Source of the DNA: Streptomyces natalensis ATCC 27448
Lineage (GTDB): Bacteria; Actinomycetota; Actinomycetes; Streptomycetales; Streptomycetaceae
Assembly (NCBI RefSeq): GCF_000935125.1
Contig: NZ_JRKI01000025.1
Location: 1 to 64,000 of the forward strand
Reading direction: 5' to 3'
DNA: 64,000 bases
Part shown: in pieces, positions 1 through 9,186 of the stretch
Numbering within the stretch: position 1 is the first letter of the stretch
Layout of the letters: each line of letters opens with the position of its first letter
Notes under the pieces: generated by a model
The model's input: only the letters and a program-made list of their open reading frames with translations
Databases searched by the model: none
Told to the model about the DNA's origin: nothing
Translations under genes and position numbers: made by a program

Positions 1-111
1 CCCCGGCCCCGCCGGGCCTCGCCCGGCCGATGCCGCCGTCAGCGGCCGTTCGTGCCCGCCACGTCACGGCGGGTCCGGCGGCCGGGTCCCCCGTTCCCGG
101 CCGCCGGTGCT

Positions 112-1353
112 TCATCCCCGTCGGCCCTGGTGCGCCCCGCGCGTCAGGTACGCGATGACCACCGCGACCGCCGCCAGCCCGGCAACCGTCGTCAGCGCGA
201 GCGGCAGCCCGAACGCCTGCCCCAGGAAACCGATGGCAGGCGGGCCCAGCACCATGCCGCCGTAGCCGACGGTGGACGCCGCGGCGACCCCGCCGGGACC
301 GCCGGCCTCGCCGGCCCGGGCGATGGCGATGGGGAAGATGTTCGCGAGCCCCAGGCCCGCGACCGCGAAGCCGAGGCAGGCCGCCCAGGCGGTGGGCGCC
401 AGCGCGCCGAGCAGCATCCCCGCGCTCGCCGTCGACCCGCCCGCGATCAGCGCACGGGCCGGACCGATGCGCTGCACAACGGCGGTGCCCGACAGCCGCC
501 CGGCGGTCATCGCCAGCGCGAACACCGCATATCCGGCGGCGGCCAGGCCGGGCCCGGCGGCCAGGTCCTGGGAGAGGTGCAGCGCGCCCCAGTCGGCCAT
601 CGCACCCTCCCCGTAAGCGGTGCACAGCGCGATCAGCCCGAAGACGAGCACGAGGCCACGGCCGCGCACCCGTTCGTCACCGGGGCCGGACGCGGGCAGC
701 CGCTCCGGTACGACGGGCGCCGGGTGGGCCAGCAGCGCGCGGCCCGCGACGCCCGCCACCAGGAGGCCGATGACGGCGAGCAGCGCCAGATGGACGGTGG
801 GGGACAGCGCCCCGGCGATCAGCCCGCCCACTCCCGCGCCGAGCATCCCGCCCAGGCTGAAGGCGGCGTGGAAGCTCGGCATGACGGGGCGGCGCAGCGC
901 GGCGATCAGATCGACGGCAGCGCTGTTCATGGCGACGTTGAGCGAGCCGTAGGCGGCCCCGAAGACCAGCAGGGCCAGGCCCAGCGCGAGCGCGGAGCGG
1001 GTCAGCGGCGGCAGCACGATGCTCAGCGCCATCGCGACGCCGGAAACGGTCGTCACGGCATGGCTGCCGAACCGGCGGCACAGCCGTCCGGTGAGCGTCA
1101 TGAAGGCGATGGCGCCCGCCGACACGCCGAGCAGGGCGAGCCCGAGGGCGCCCGACCCGGCGCCGGTCTGCGCCTTGATCGCGGGGATGCGGACGACCCA
1201 TCCGGCGAACAGAAAGCCGTCCAGGGCGAAGAATGTGGTGATCGTGAGGCGGAGCCGGAGCAGCCGCGGGTCGGTGGCGGGTCGGGATGTGGAGCGCGTC
1301 GTACGGATCCGGGCCCCCGTAAGGGCCGTCCGTATTTTGTTTAGCGTCGGCAC
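112..1353 (-). CDS. MFS transporter (sugar or drug exporter type)
   Basis: Cytoplasmic-membrane transporter of the major facilitator superfamily, about 413 residues, with some twelve hydrophobic stretches beginning near TITTFFALDGFLFAGW and the loop 2-3 type motif GRLCRRFGS. Substrate unknown. A longer reading frame exists to 1500, but it would run through the divergent gene; I chose GTG at 1353 because the hydrophobic part begins about 35 residues later and a -10-like TATTCT lies 6 nt upstream, implying a leaderless transcript. It diverges from a ROK gene only 17 bp away, so the ROK protein is a plausible regulator (inference). Confidence 0.8.
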   Translation of the reverse strand: MPTLNKIRTALTGARIRTTRSTSRPATDPRLLRLRLTITTFFALDGFLFAGWVVRIPAIKAQTGAGSGALGLALLGVSAGAIAFMTLTGRLCRRFGSHAVTTVSGVAMALSIVLPPLTRSALALGLALLVFGAAYGSLNVAMNSAAVDLIAALRRPVMPSFHAAFSLGGMLGAGVGGLIAGALSPTVHLALLAVIGLLVAGVAGRALLAHPAPVVPERLPASGPGDERVRGRGLVLVFGLIALCTAYGEGAMADWGALHLSQDLAAGPGLAAAGYAVFALAMTAGRLSGTAVVQRIGPARALIAGGSTASAGMLLGALAPTAWAACLGFAVAGLGLANIFPIAIARAGEAGGPGGVAAASTVGYGGMVLGPPAIGFLGQAFGLPLALTTVAGLAAVAVVIAYLTRGAHQGRRG

Positions 1354-1389
1354 AAAGTCAGAATAGGGGTGTGACCCAGAATCGGACAA
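1337..1389. promoter_or_regulatory. Symmetric divergent promoter, shared -10 for two leaderless genes
   Basis: The heptamer CAGAATA at 1359-1365 reads CAGAAT on the plus strand and TATTCT on the minus strand. Each start codon (GTG at 1371 plus, GTG at 1353 minus) lies exactly 6 nt past its -10. Candidate -35 boxes are TTGTTT (1337-1342, spacer 16) and TTGTCC (complement of 1384-1389, spacer 18). There is no room for a Shine-Dalgarno for either gene. The elements are read by eye; transcription start sites are inferred. Confidence 0.55.
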
Positions 1390-2591
1390 CCAGGTTGGAG
1401 CGGGGCCGTGGCGCCCTCGGACCCGCACTGGAGCTCGTACACACCGGCCGCGCGCCCACCCGAGCCGTTCTGACCTCGGAACTCGGCGTGACCCGCGCAA
1501 CCGCCGGTGCGGTGGCCGCCGAGCTCGAAGCGCTCGGCCTGATCACCGTCGACTCCCGGCCGACCGCCTCCGCCGGAGCCCAAGGACGCCCCTCCCACCG
1601 GCTGTTCGTCGACGAACGCGGCCCCGTCGTGCTCGCCGCCCAGATCCACGCCGACGGCTACCGCGTCGCCCTGGTGGGCCTCGGCGGCCGCATCGTGGCG
1701 ACCGCCGCCGGCTGCGGCACCATCCCCGCCGACCCCGCCCACGTCCTCGCGGAGGCCGTCGCGGCCGGCTCCGCCCTGCTGAGCGAGACCGGCCGGCGCT
1801 GCCTGGGCGCGGGCCTCGCGGTGCCCTCCGCCGTCGCCGAACCGGACGGCGAGGCCCTCAACCCGCTGCACCTCGCCTGGCCCCCCGGCGCCCCCGTCCG
1901 CGAACTCTTCCTGCGTGCCCTGGCCGACGCCGCCATCCCCGGTGTCACCGAACGCATCGGCTTCACCGGCAACGACGTCAACCTCGGGGCGCTCGCCGAA
2001 CACCGCCACGGCGCCGGCCGGGGCGCCCGCGATCTGCTCTGCGTCGCCTCCGGCCACCGGGGCGTCGGCGGCGCCCTGGTACTCGACGGCCGTCTGCACA
2101 GCGGCAGTTCGGGCCTCGCCCTGGAGGTCGGTCATCTGACCGTCAACCCCGAGGGCGCGCCCTGCCACTGCGGCAGCCGCGGCTGCCTGGACGTCGAGGC
2201 GGATCCGCTCGCCTTCCTCGGTGCCGCCGGCCGCACACCGGGCCCCGAGGGCTCACTGCTCCACCAGGCCGTCGACCTGCTGCGCAACGACTACGCCGAC
2301 CCGGGCGTGCGCGCCGCGGCCGACCTCCTCATCGACCGCCTCGGCCTCGGCATCGCCGGCCTCGTCAACATCCTCAACCCCGACCGCATCATCCTCGGCG
2401 GCCTGCACCGCGCCCTCGTGGAAGCCGATCCCGAGCGGCTGCGCGCGGTGGTCGCCGACCGCAGCCTGTGGGGCCGCAGCGGCGGCGTGCCGATCCTGCC
2501 GTGCAGCCTCGACCACAACAGCCTGGTCGGCGCGGCGGAACTGGCCTGGCAGCCGGTGCTGGACGATCCGCTGGTGGTCGTCGACCGCTGA
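1371..2591 (+). CDS. ROK-family protein with N-terminal helix-turn-helix
   Basis: About 406 residues. Residues 15-65 look like the winged helix of ROK repressors (LTSELGVTRATAGAVAAELEALGL), followed by a sugar-kinase fold. The ROK zinc motif is visible as CHCGSRGCLD, and the ExGH motif as LEVGHL. The N-terminal phosphate loop is degenerate (LVGLGGRIV rather than DxGGT), so a regulator is more likely than an active glucokinase. Probably a sugar-sensing repressor of itself and the divergent MFS gene. GTG start at 1371 appears leaderless. Confidence 0.85.
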   Translation: MTQNRTTRLERGRGALGPALELVHTGRAPTRAVLTSELGVTRATAGAVAAELEALGLITVDSRPTASAGAQGRPSHRLFVDERGPVVLAAQIHADGYRVALVGLGGRIVATAAGCGTIPADPAHVLAEAVAAGSALLSETGRRCLGAGLAVPSAVAEPDGEALNPLHLAWPPGAPVRELFLRALADAAIPGVTERIGFTGNDVNLGALAEHRHGAGRGARDLLCVASGHRGVGGALVLDGRLHSGSSGLALEVGHLTVNPEGAPCHCGSRGCLDVEADPLAFLGAAGRTPGPEGSLLHQAVDLLRNDYADPGVRAAADLLIDRLGLGIAGLVNILNPDRIILGGLHRALVEADPERLRAVVADRSLWGRSGGVPILPCSLDHNSLVGAAELAWQPVLDDPLVVVDR

Positions 2592-2659
2592 CGGGCGCGG
2601 CGGCCGGCGGGGTCCGGCACCCGTAGGGCATACGGGGCGGCCGCCTCTAGGCTGCCGCC

Positions 2660-3043
2660 ATGATTCCCGACACGCTCGCCCGCAGCCCGTACGTCAGCCT
2701 GGTCACCCACCGCAGGAACGGCGCCCCGGTGGCCACCCCCGTATGGGCGGTGGCCGACGGGGACGAACTCCTGGTGTGGACGCGGGAGGACAGCGGGAAG
2801 GTGAAGCGGCTGCGCAACGACCCGCGGGTGACCCTCACCCCGTGCGATGTCCGCGGCCGCCTCACCGAGGGCGCGCAGACCGTGGAGGGCACCGCCCGCC
2901 TCCTGGAAGGCGCCGATGCGCTCCTACGGGTGCGCAGGGCGCTGGCCGGCAAATACGGGCTGCGCTTCCGGCTGATGGACACCGGCGGCGCGCTGCTCCG
3001 CCGGGGCAGGCGGCCGCATGTGGGCATCGCCGTCCGGTTGTGA
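2660..3043 (+). CDS. PPOX-class flavin/F420-dependent oxidoreductase
   Basis: Small (127 residues) split-barrel flavoprotein of the pyridoxamine-phosphate-oxidase-like superfamily. Typical features are the opening strand SPYVSLVTHRRNGAPVATPVWAVADGDELLVWT and the later VKRLRNDPRVTL, as in actinobacterial F420-dependent reductases. The start ATG at 2660 follows the ROK gene by 68 bp. Cofactor (FMN or F420) cannot be told from sequence. Cytosolic; substrate unknown. Confidence 0.8.
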   Translation: MIPDTLARSPYVSLVTHRRNGAPVATPVWAVADGDELLVWTREDSGKVKRLRNDPRVTLTPCDVRGRLTEGAQTVEGTARLLEGADALLRVRRALAGKYGLRFRLMDTGGALLRRGRRPHVGIAVRL

Positions 3044-3094
3044 CGCCCCTGGCCGGCCGGGGGCGTACTGCCGTCGGCCGATGGCGTGTCGCCA

Positions 3095-4081
3095 TCAGCC
3101 GGTGGCATGTCGCCGTCGGCCCGTGGTGTGCGGGTGGCGTCCCCAGTGGGCGGCGAAGGCCCGCGCCGGGTTGGCCGTCAGGAACTGCGTCACCAGGTCC
3201 TCCCCCAGGGTGAGTTGGAGCCGCTCCCGGTGGCGGCGCAGCAGATGCGGCATACCGGGGCCGCCGTTCACCGACCGGGCGGCGGCCGTCGTCGTGTCGC
3301 CGCCGAGCAGGATCCGGTCCCCGAAGCCCGCGTCGGCGAGCGCGGCCAGGGCGTCGGGCAGCCGCCAGTCCGTCGCGTGATTGGCCCGTGAGGGGCCGTC
3401 GAAGGCCAGATACGCGCCCGCCTCGGCGGCCATCCGGTGGACGACGGGATCCGGCGAGCGGTTGAGATGCCCGAGGATCACCCGGTCCGGGGCAACCTCC
3501 AGCTCGCCGCAGAGCAGATCGAGGACGTCCAGCGCGCCGGTACCCAGCTCCAGGTGGACGCCGATGGCCGCCCCGGTGGCGTGCTGGGCCTCGGCGGCCG
3601 CGGCCATGGTGTACCGGGCGTGCCGGTCCAGACCGTGGAAGCCCCCGGCCACCTTGATCATCCCGGCCGGTACGCCCGTAGTGCCGATCCCCTCGGTCAG
3701 CTCGGCCACGAACACCCCGGCGAGATCGGCCCGGACCTGCTCCAGCACCTCGGGCGGGTAGTGCACCGCCTGGTGCAGCCCGGTGGCGGCGACGATCGTC
3801 ACCCCCGACTCCCTTGCCAGCCGCGGGAGTTCGGCGGCACCCCGGCCCATCCCGTACGGCGTCCACTGGACCACCGCCCCGCCGCCGGCCGCGCGGAAGG
3901 CGGCCAGCTCGGCCGCCGCGGCCCCCGGGTCGGCCAGCTCCTGGCCGGGCAGCTGGGGACTGCGCAGGAAGAGATGGTCGTGGGCGTCGCAAACGCCGAG
4001 CCCGGCCGGGTCGAGGTCGCCGAGGACCGTGCGAACGACGGGCCCGGCGCTCCGATTCCCCTTCGCCGCGGAGGTGTTCAC
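3095..4081 (-). CDS. Phosphotriesterase-family metallohydrolase
   Basis: Amidohydrolase-fold hydrolase of the phosphotriesterase family, about 328 residues from the chosen start. Metal ligands expected for the family are visible: HxH (H34 and H36 in CDAHDHLF), the carboxylatable lysine in AGMIKVAGG, histidines in VHLELG and ILGHLN, and the aspartate of LLGGDTTT. Start GTG at 4081 is preceded by GGAG with good spacing; an in-frame GTG at 4153 also exists and would add 24 residues encoded by a near-duplicate of the start region. Likely a lactonase or phosphodiesterase; substrate unknown. Confidence 0.8.
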   Translation of the reverse strand: MNTSAAKGNRSAGPVVRTVLGDLDPAGLGVCDAHDHLFLRSPQLPGQELADPGAAAAELAAFRAAGGGAVVQWTPYGMGRGAAELPRLARESGVTIVAATGLHQAVHYPPEVLEQVRADLAGVFVAELTEGIGTTGVPAGMIKVAGGFHGLDRHARYTMAAAAEAQHATGAAIGVHLELGTGALDVLDLLCGELEVAPDRVILGHLNRSPDPVVHRMAAEAGAYLAFDGPSRANHATDWRLPDALAALADAGFGDRILLGGDTTTAAARSVNGGPGMPHLLRRHRERLQLTLGEDLVTQFLTANPARAFAAHWGRHPHTTGRRRHATG

Positions 4082-4153
4082 CTTTTTCTCCGGTATCTGT
4101 TGTGTCTCCCGTATCTCCTGTGCAGCCTGTATTGCCGCAGAGGTGTTCACCAC
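4069..4153. repeat. Imperfect duplication of a start region
   Basis: The 12-mer GAGGTGTTCACC occurs at 4071-4082 and again at 4140-4151. On the minus strand each copy reads GTGAACACCTC, encoding VNTSAA in the same frame about 24 codons apart. The copy at 4081 has a good GGAG behind it; the upstream copy does not. Confidence 0.7.
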
Positions 4154-4731
4154 TGGGACCCCGCTCCCAGCCCGGTGGCGCCCGGTGCGGACAGGTGCAG
4201 CACCTGATAGCGGTCACCGGCCTCCTCCGGGACGGCATCGGCCCAGAGGGTGAAGTGGACCAGTTCCCAGTGGCGGGGATCGAGCGCCAGAGAGGTGGAG
4301 TGGACGCCCTCCGTGGCGGCCAGTTCCTCGTGCAGGGTCACCGCGTGCGCGATGGCGGTGGCCGGGTCGGCGCTTTCGGGGACGGTCTCCGTACGGCGCG
4401 AGAAGGCCCCCGGAAGACGGTCCGAGGCCGGGCCCGTACGGTGGAACAGCCCCTGCCAGTGCTGGACGGCCGGCCGCCCGAAGTCGCGGACGACACCGCG
4501 GAATCCGTCGCCCAGGAGGAAGCGGTTCATGGCCTCCGGGCCGGCCCAGAGGTAGAACGGCGCGTACTGGTTGACCGGCGAGCGGTCGACCCCGCGCTCC
4601 CGGATGCCGTACGCCTTGAGGCCGAGCCCCGGAAAGTCGTCCATCAGGGGGCCCTTGGTCTTCACCCGGTGCCGGATGATCCGCATGTCGTAGTCGGCGG
4701 GGAGGGTGATGGCGTACTGCATGGCGTGCAT
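4147..4731 (-). CDS. DUF4865 family protein
   Basis: About 194 residues starting MHAMQYAITLPADYDMRIIRHRV, the usual beginning of DUF4865 proteins, which resemble a ferredoxin-like dimeric alpha/beta fold and are commonly encoded beside a TetR regulator in Streptomyces. The start ATG at 4731 has GGAG 8-9 nt upstream. It lies 50 bp behind the TetR gene in the same direction, so the two are probably one unit. No catalytic motif recognised; function unknown. Confidence 0.8.
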   Translation of the reverse strand: MHAMQYAITLPADYDMRIIRHRVKTKGPLMDDFPGLGLKAYGIRERGVDRSPVNQYAPFYLWAGPEAMNRFLLGDGFRGVVRDFGRPAVQHWQGLFHRTGPASDRLPGAFSRRTETVPESADPATAIAHAVTLHEELAATEGVHSTSLALDPRHWELVHFTLWADAVPEEAGDRYQVLHLSAPGATGLGAGSQW

Positions 4732-4781
4732 CGGGAGCTCCGAACGGGGGCGGTGTGGGGTCCGTGTGGGGGTGGGGCCGG

Positions 4782-5411
4782 CTAGCGGCGGTCGGCAGGA
4801 GCGGTGCCGTCGCTCTTGGTGCCGGGTGTGACCTGGGCCGCCAGCAGTGACAGCGCGCCCCGTACGGCCGCATCGAACGGCGCGGCGTCGTCGGCCGCCC
4901 GCGCCAGCACGTAGCCGCCCTGGACGACGGCTGCGACGGTCGCCGCGAGCGCCACCGGGTCCAGGCCGGCAGCCAGTTCGCCGCGCCGCTGCCCCTCGGT
5001 GAGCACCTCGACGATCCGGCCCCGCAGCCAGCCGAACATCTCGTCCAGCGGCCGCCGCAGCTCCGGGTCCTGCACCACATCGCGGTCCTGCGTCATCCGG
5101 CCGATGGGGCAGCCGCGCAGTACCTGCCGCTCGCGCGTCAGATAGGCGGCCACCCGGTCGTACGCCGTACCCGGGCCGGAGAGGCACTCCTCGGCGGACT
5201 CCTTCATCTCCTCCGCGGTGCGCCGGATCGCCGCCTGGGCGAGTTCGGACTTGCCCGTGAAGTGGTGGTACATGCTGCCCTGGCCGACGCCGGCGCGGTC
5301 CAGGATCGCCCGCGGGCTGGTGCCGACGTAGCCGCGCTCCCAGAGGAGCTCCTGGGCCGTGCTGACCAGGCGTTCCCGGGTGGCAGGGGGTGGTTTCCGC
5401 GTACTGCTCAT
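4782..5411 (-). CDS. TetR/AcrR family transcriptional regulator
   Basis: About 209 residues. The N-terminal helix-turn-helix is clear: RERLVSTAQELLWERGYVGTSPRAILDRAGVGQGSMYHHFTGKSEL. The C-terminal ligand domain resembles the LmrA/YxaF group (GCPIGRMTQD). I chose ATG at 5411 (MSSTRKPP) over an upstream GTG, because it puts the HTH at the usual distance. Expected to repress its own operon, including the DUF4865 gene downstream. Confidence 0.88.
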   Translation of the reverse strand: MSSTRKPPPATRERLVSTAQELLWERGYVGTSPRAILDRAGVGQGSMYHHFTGKSELAQAAIRRTAEEMKESAEECLSGPGTAYDRVAAYLTRERQVLRGCPIGRMTQDRDVVQDPELRRPLDEMFGWLRGRIVEVLTEGQRRGELAAGLDPVALAATVAAVVQGGYVLARAADDAAPFDAAVRGALSLLAAQVTPGTKSDGTAPADRR

Positions 5412-5663
5412 GATCGCACCGTACATACCAGTAGTTACAGAAGCAAGTGCCGACGGTCCCCGCGGTCGCCCGGCCCTGACGCATGCCACTCGCGTCGTGC
5501 TCCCCTTCTCGCCCCGCGTACTTCCCCCGTCGTACGCGAAAAGCCGCTGGCCGTACGACGACGCGCGACGTCCGGAAGACGAACCTCGGAGGTGACACGG
5601 ACGACCGGACGACCGGCAGAAACGACGGGCCTACGTCCCGATGACCCGAAGGAGCTGAGCGTC

Positions 5664-5969
5664 ATGCTCGAACTGGCCCACCCCTGGACCGCAGGCGGCC
5701 CCGGCCCCTGGATCCTGTTCGTTCCCCTCCTCTGGGCGCTGGCCGTCTTCGGCGTGGTGACCCTGCTGCGCCGCACCGTATGGCGGCACGGCGGCCCGGG
5801 CCGGCGGTTCGGCGGCCCGCGGCCGACCGCCCGTACGGATGCACCCACACCCATCGCCGTCCTCGGCCGCCGCTTCGCCGCGGGCGAGATCGACGAGGAG
5901 GAGTACTGGCGCCGACTGTCCGTCCTGGAGGAGCACTTCGGTGCCGGCCCCAAGGGCGGCCCGGCATAA
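5664..5969 (+). CDS. Short membrane protein with SHOCT domain
   Basis: 101 residues. One transmembrane helix at about 16-36 (WILFVPLLWALAVFGVVTLL), a basic proline-rich linker, and a C-terminal SHOCT motif (LGRRFAAGEIDEEEYWRRLSVLEE, about residues 67-90), the short helical pair found at ends of many bacterial membrane proteins. Start ATG at 5664 follows AAGGAG by 9 nt. Role unknown; SHOCT domains are thought to mediate oligomerisation. Confidence 0.85.
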   Translation: MLELAHPWTAGGPGPWILFVPLLWALAVFGVVTLLRRTVWRHGGPGRRFGGPRPTARTDAPTPIAVLGRRFAAGEIDEEEYWRRLSVLEEHFGAGPKGGPA

Positions 5970-6183
5970 CCGTCACCGGCCCCGTCCGCGGCGGTATTCG
6001 TGGACGGCGATTGCGCCGATCGGGTTGACCGGCGAGACGCTGACCGGATCGCGGCCATCGGGGGCGGGGCGTGCGGCGGCTCGGTGTACTGCGGGCCGTT
6101 GCGGCGGACAAGGGGGCGTCAGGCGGCCTTAACCGGCGAGCGCAGGACGCTCGTCATGGGGAGGCGCAGGCACGAAAAGGGCC

Positions 6184-6930
6184 TCAGCCGACCGTGGCGT
6201 CCCCGGTACGGGGCAGTGGATCGGCGGAGGCCGCGATGGAGGGGGCGGGTGCCAGGGGAGCGGACCGCAGTGGTTCCGGTGCCGGTGGGGCGGAACGCGA
6301 CGGCTCGGGGGCGCCCGGTGCGGAGGCGAGTGGTGCGGAAGTGAGTGGTGCGGAAATGGGTGGTACGGAAACCAATGGTGCGGAAACCAATGGTTGCGGT
6401 GCCGACGGGGACAGCGGTGCGTACTCCGGTGTCTCTGGGGCAACCGATATGGGCTCCCAGTGCGCCGATCCGGCGACCTCCAGGGACGCGGTGGGTGCGG
6501 CGGGTGCCCCCGGCGCGGCGGTCGGGGCCGGAAGGGTGAACCAGACGACCTTCCCCCCGCCGTCCGCGTCCGGATGCATCCCCCAGCTCGCGCTCAGCGC
6601 CGCGATCAGCGCCAGACCCCGGCCACAGGTCTCCCAGGACTCGGCCGCACGCACCCGCGGGAGCCGCGGATCGCGATCGTGCACCGAGACCGTCAACTGC
6701 CCCAGCAGTGCATACAGTTCGACCGAACACCGCTTGCTGGGGCGGGCGTGCCGGTGGACATTGGCGAGCAGTTCGGTCACCCCCAGCGCCGCCGGATCTA
6801 TCAGCGCATCCAGATGCCAGTAGCGCAATTGCGCCGAGATGATCCTGCGGACATGTCCGATACGGGCCGGAAGGGCCTGGAGCTCCACCGTGCAGTGTCG
6901 GCTGGGCTGTCTGCTGGGCTGCCTGATCAC
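6184..6930 (-). CDS. RsbW-like ATP-binding protein with repetitive C-terminal tail
   Basis: 248 residues. Residues about 10-135 form a GHKL-type ATPase domain of the Streptomyces anti-sigma/RsbW-like family: N-box LGVTELLANVHRHARP, and a G-box like ETCGRGLALIAALS. The remaining 110 residues are an alanine/proline/serine tail built partly from a five-residue repeat (APLVS, VPPIS, APLTS, APLAS). Start GTG at 6930 with GGGAG 8 nt upstream. Probably a serine kinase or anti-sigma factor in stress or development signalling; partner not identifiable here. Confidence 0.8.
   Translation of the reverse strand: MIRQPSRQPSRHCTVELQALPARIGHVRRIISAQLRYWHLDALIDPAALGVTELLANVHRHARPSKRCSVELYALLGQLTVSVHDRDPRLPRVRAAESWETCGRGLALIAALSASWGMHPDADGGGKVVWFTLPAPTAAPGAPAAPTASLEVAGSAHWEPISVAPETPEYAPLSPSAPQPLVSAPLVSVPPISAPLTSAPLASAPGAPEPSRSAPPAPEPLRSAPLAPAPSIAASADPLPRTGDATVG
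6328..6402. repeat. 15-bp tandem repeat inside a coding region
   Basis: Five 15-bp units (6328, 6343, 6358, 6373, 6388) with core TGGTGCGGAA, the last degenerate. They keep the reading frame of the minus-strand ATPase gene and encode its five-residue tail repeats, so length may vary between strains. Confidence 0.75.
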
Positions 6931-7261
6931 GACCGCGACTCCCTGATGAGGCCGGGCGCCCCCGACGACATGGCAGGGGCGAAGATCGGATCCAGCGATG
7001 CCGGCTGCACGGCGATCCCGCCGACGTGACGCTCGCGCCGACGTGACGTCCCCGTCGGCCTGGCGTCCCGCCGACCCCGCCGACCCCGCCGTTCCGACGG
7101 CCGCGACGACAGCGACGGCGACGACAACCGCATCGCAGCGTCACCGCTGGTGAACCCTCAGTGATACGAGTCCAGGGTCAGGCGGCCCGCAGGGTCCCGC
7201 AACCGCACATCTCCGTACGTCACCCGTCCGGCTCCCCGTCCGACGCGGCCGTCCCGGCCCG
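6931..7261. other. Intergenic region, nothing recognised
   Basis: 331 bp between two minus-strand genes. It holds short direct repeats (GCCGACGTGACG near 7018-7050, and a run of CCGACCCCG near 7071-7090) but no frame with convincing coding features and no clear hairpin. Confidence 0.5.
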
Positions 7262-7549
7262 TCAGGAACGCGGCGGACGCGCCTCCTGGATCGCCTGCAA
7301 AAGGCGCTCCGGGGCCCCGAGGGTGAGTGAATAGCGGTGGCCGTTGAGCCTGGCGAGCGCCCGGTCCCGCGCCGCGAACAGCGGTTTATGGGCCTGTACG
7401 GCCTGGAGCGGCGCGCTGTCGATCTCCCTGCCATAACTGGTCAGCAGCGCCAGCCGGCCGTCTCTGATGACGATCTGCCCGGCGCGTGTCAGGGACCGCA
7501 GCCATCGCTCGATGCGTACGCCGGTCGCGTTGAACTCCGGCTCTGCCAT
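7262..7549 (-). CDS. Conserved actinomycete hypothetical protein
   Basis: 95 residues from ATG at 7549 (MAEPEFNATGVRIERWL). The start is fixed by a perfect AGGAGGT at 7557-7563, 7 nt upstream. Soluble, basic, no signal peptide or membrane segment. The phrase AGQIVIRDGRLALLTSYGREIDSAPL looks like a conserved actinobacterial family but I cannot assign a function. Confidence 0.7.
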   Translation of the reverse strand: MAEPEFNATGVRIERWLRSLTRAGQIVIRDGRLALLTSYGREIDSAPLQAVQAHKPLFAARDRALARLNGHRYSLTLGAPERLLQAIQEARPPRS

Positions 7550-7865
7550 GGCCACCACCTCCTCGGTACCTCGGGCAGGTGCCCTTCACCGCCCCTCCAG
7601 GGAAGTTTGCCCGCATGGCGCCCCGTACACCAGTGCCCTGGTCGCAGCGGTGGCAACGGCCGTTCGGCGAGCGCCCCTTGAGCTCCGCTGCCCCCTGCGC
7701 GCGCCTCCCCGGGGGACCCGTCAGGCGCTCCCCAGTGCCTCCCCCAGCCCTCCTTGGGGCCTCTCAAAGCGATGTTTATGCAGGTGAGAAGCGTGCGGAG
7801 GGTGGCTATAGTCGAATGCGGCCCGGCGTTGTGCGCGGGCGTCAAAACCCCTGAGGAGTGCGCCG
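7550..7865. promoter_or_regulatory. Divergent intergenic region with possible promoter
   Basis: 316 bp between the hypothetical gene and the PLP enzyme. TATAGT at 7807-7812 is a good -10 for the plus-strand gene, but no matching -35 is evident. No coding frame supported. Confidence 0.4.
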
Positions 7866-9023
7866 GTGAGCACCGCACAGCAACCGCAGAGCGGGCCGGA
7901 CCGCGACATGTCGACCGCGGCCCCGATGGCGACGATCGACGTGGACCGCACGGATCCGGACTACCGCGACTGGCTGAAAGAAGCCGTCCGAAAGGTCCAG
8001 GCGGACGCCAACCGCACCGCCGACACCCATCTGCTGCGCTTCCCCCTGCCCGAGGAATGGGGCATCGACCTCTACCTCAAGGACGAGTCGACGCACCCCA
8101 CCGGCAGCCTCAAGCACCGCCTTGCGCGCTCGCTCTTCCTCTACGGCCTGTGCAATGGCTGGATCCGCCCCGGCAAGCCCGTCATCGAGTCCTCCAGCGG
8201 CTCCACCGCCGTCTCCGAGGCGTACTTCGCGTCCTTGATCGGGGTGCCGTTCATCGCCGTGATGCCGGCCACCACCAGCCGCGAGAAGACCCGGCTGATC
8301 GAGTTCCACGGCGGCACCTGTCATCTGGTGCAGGACCCGCGGACCGTGTACGAGGTCTCCGCCCGGCTCGCCGCCGAGTCCGGCGGCCACTACATGGACC
8401 AGTTCACCTATGCCGAACGGGCCACCGACTGGCGCGGCAACAACAACATTGCCGAATCGATTTACCAGCAGCTGCACCTGGAGCGTTACCCCGAGCCCGC
8501 CTGGATCGTCGCCACGGCCGGCACCGGCGGCACCTCCGCCACCATCGCCCGCTACGTCCACTACATGCAGTACGACACCCGTGTCTGCGTCCCGGATCCG
8601 GAGAACTCCTGTTTCTTCGACGGCTGGCGCACCGGCGACGCCAAGACCGACTGCGCCACCGCCTCCCGCATCGAGGGCATCGGCCGGCCCCGTATGGAGC
8701 CGAGCTTCGTCCCCGGTGCCATAGACCGGATGATGAAGGTCCCGGACGCGGCCAGCGTGGCCGCCGTGCGCGCGCTGGAGACGGCGATCGGCCGCAAGGC
8801 GGGCGGTTCGACCGGCACCGGGCTGTGGAGCTCCCTGAAGATCGTCTCGGAGATGGTCGCCGAGGGCCGTACGGGATCCGTCGTCACCCTGCTCTGCGAC
8901 CCCGGCGACCGCTACCTCGACAAGTACTACTCGGACGACTGGCTGGCCGCCCAGGGCCTGGACATTGCGCCCTATGCGCGGACGATCGAGAGATTCCTGG
9001 CGGACGGGACCTGGACGGGGTGA
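7866..9023 (+). CDS. cds1: PLP-dependent cysteine desulfhydrase / cysteine synthase family
   Basis: 385 residues, fold type II PLP enzyme. The PLP lysine is in [16 protein letters not shown], the substrate loop is [12 protein letters not shown], and the phosphate-binding loop is [14 protein letters not shown]. The sequence resembles actinobacterial Cds1 (Rv3684 type), which breaks cysteine into pyruvate, ammonia and hydrogen sulfide, more than the smaller CysK/CysM. Cytosolic, monocistronic. Start GTG at 7866. Cysteine synthase or beta-cyanoalanine synthase remain alternatives. Confidence 0.75.
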   Translation: MSTAQQPQSGPDRDMSTAAPMATIDVDRTDPDYRDWLKEAVRKVQADANRTADTHLLRFPLPEEWGIDLYLKDESTHPTGSLKHRLARSLFLYGLCNGWIRPGKPVIESSSGSTAVSEAYFASLIGVPFIAVMPATTSREKTRLIEFHGGTCHLVQDPRTVYEVSARLAAESGGHYMDQFTYAERATDWRGNNNIAESIYQQLHLERYPEPAWIVATAGTGGTSATIARYVHYMQYDTRVCVPDPENSCFFDGWRTGDAKTDCATASRIEGIGRPRMEPSFVPGAIDRMMKVPDAASVAAVRALETAIGRKAGGSTGTGLWSSLKIVSEMVAEGRTGSVVTLLCDPGDRYLDKYYSDDWLAAQGLDIAPYARTIERFLADGTWTG

Positions 9024-9080
9024 GGGGCTGACGGGCCGAGTGCCTGAGGGGCTGAGCGCCTGAGGGGCTGAAGGACTGAA
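9021..9080. repeat. Short direct repeats after a stop codon
   Basis: TGAGGGGCTGA occurs three times (9021, 9045, 9061), the first copy containing the stop codon of the PLP-enzyme gene. No hairpin is formed; a replication-slippage repeat. Confidence 0.6.
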
Positions 9081-9186
9081 GGGGCGCGAGGCCGGGGGGT
9101 GGTCTCGGGCGGGCGGCGGGGGTTGGTCCGTGGGCCGGTCACCGTCACGCCGGACGATGACCGTGATCCGCGCTCCGCACGACGGG

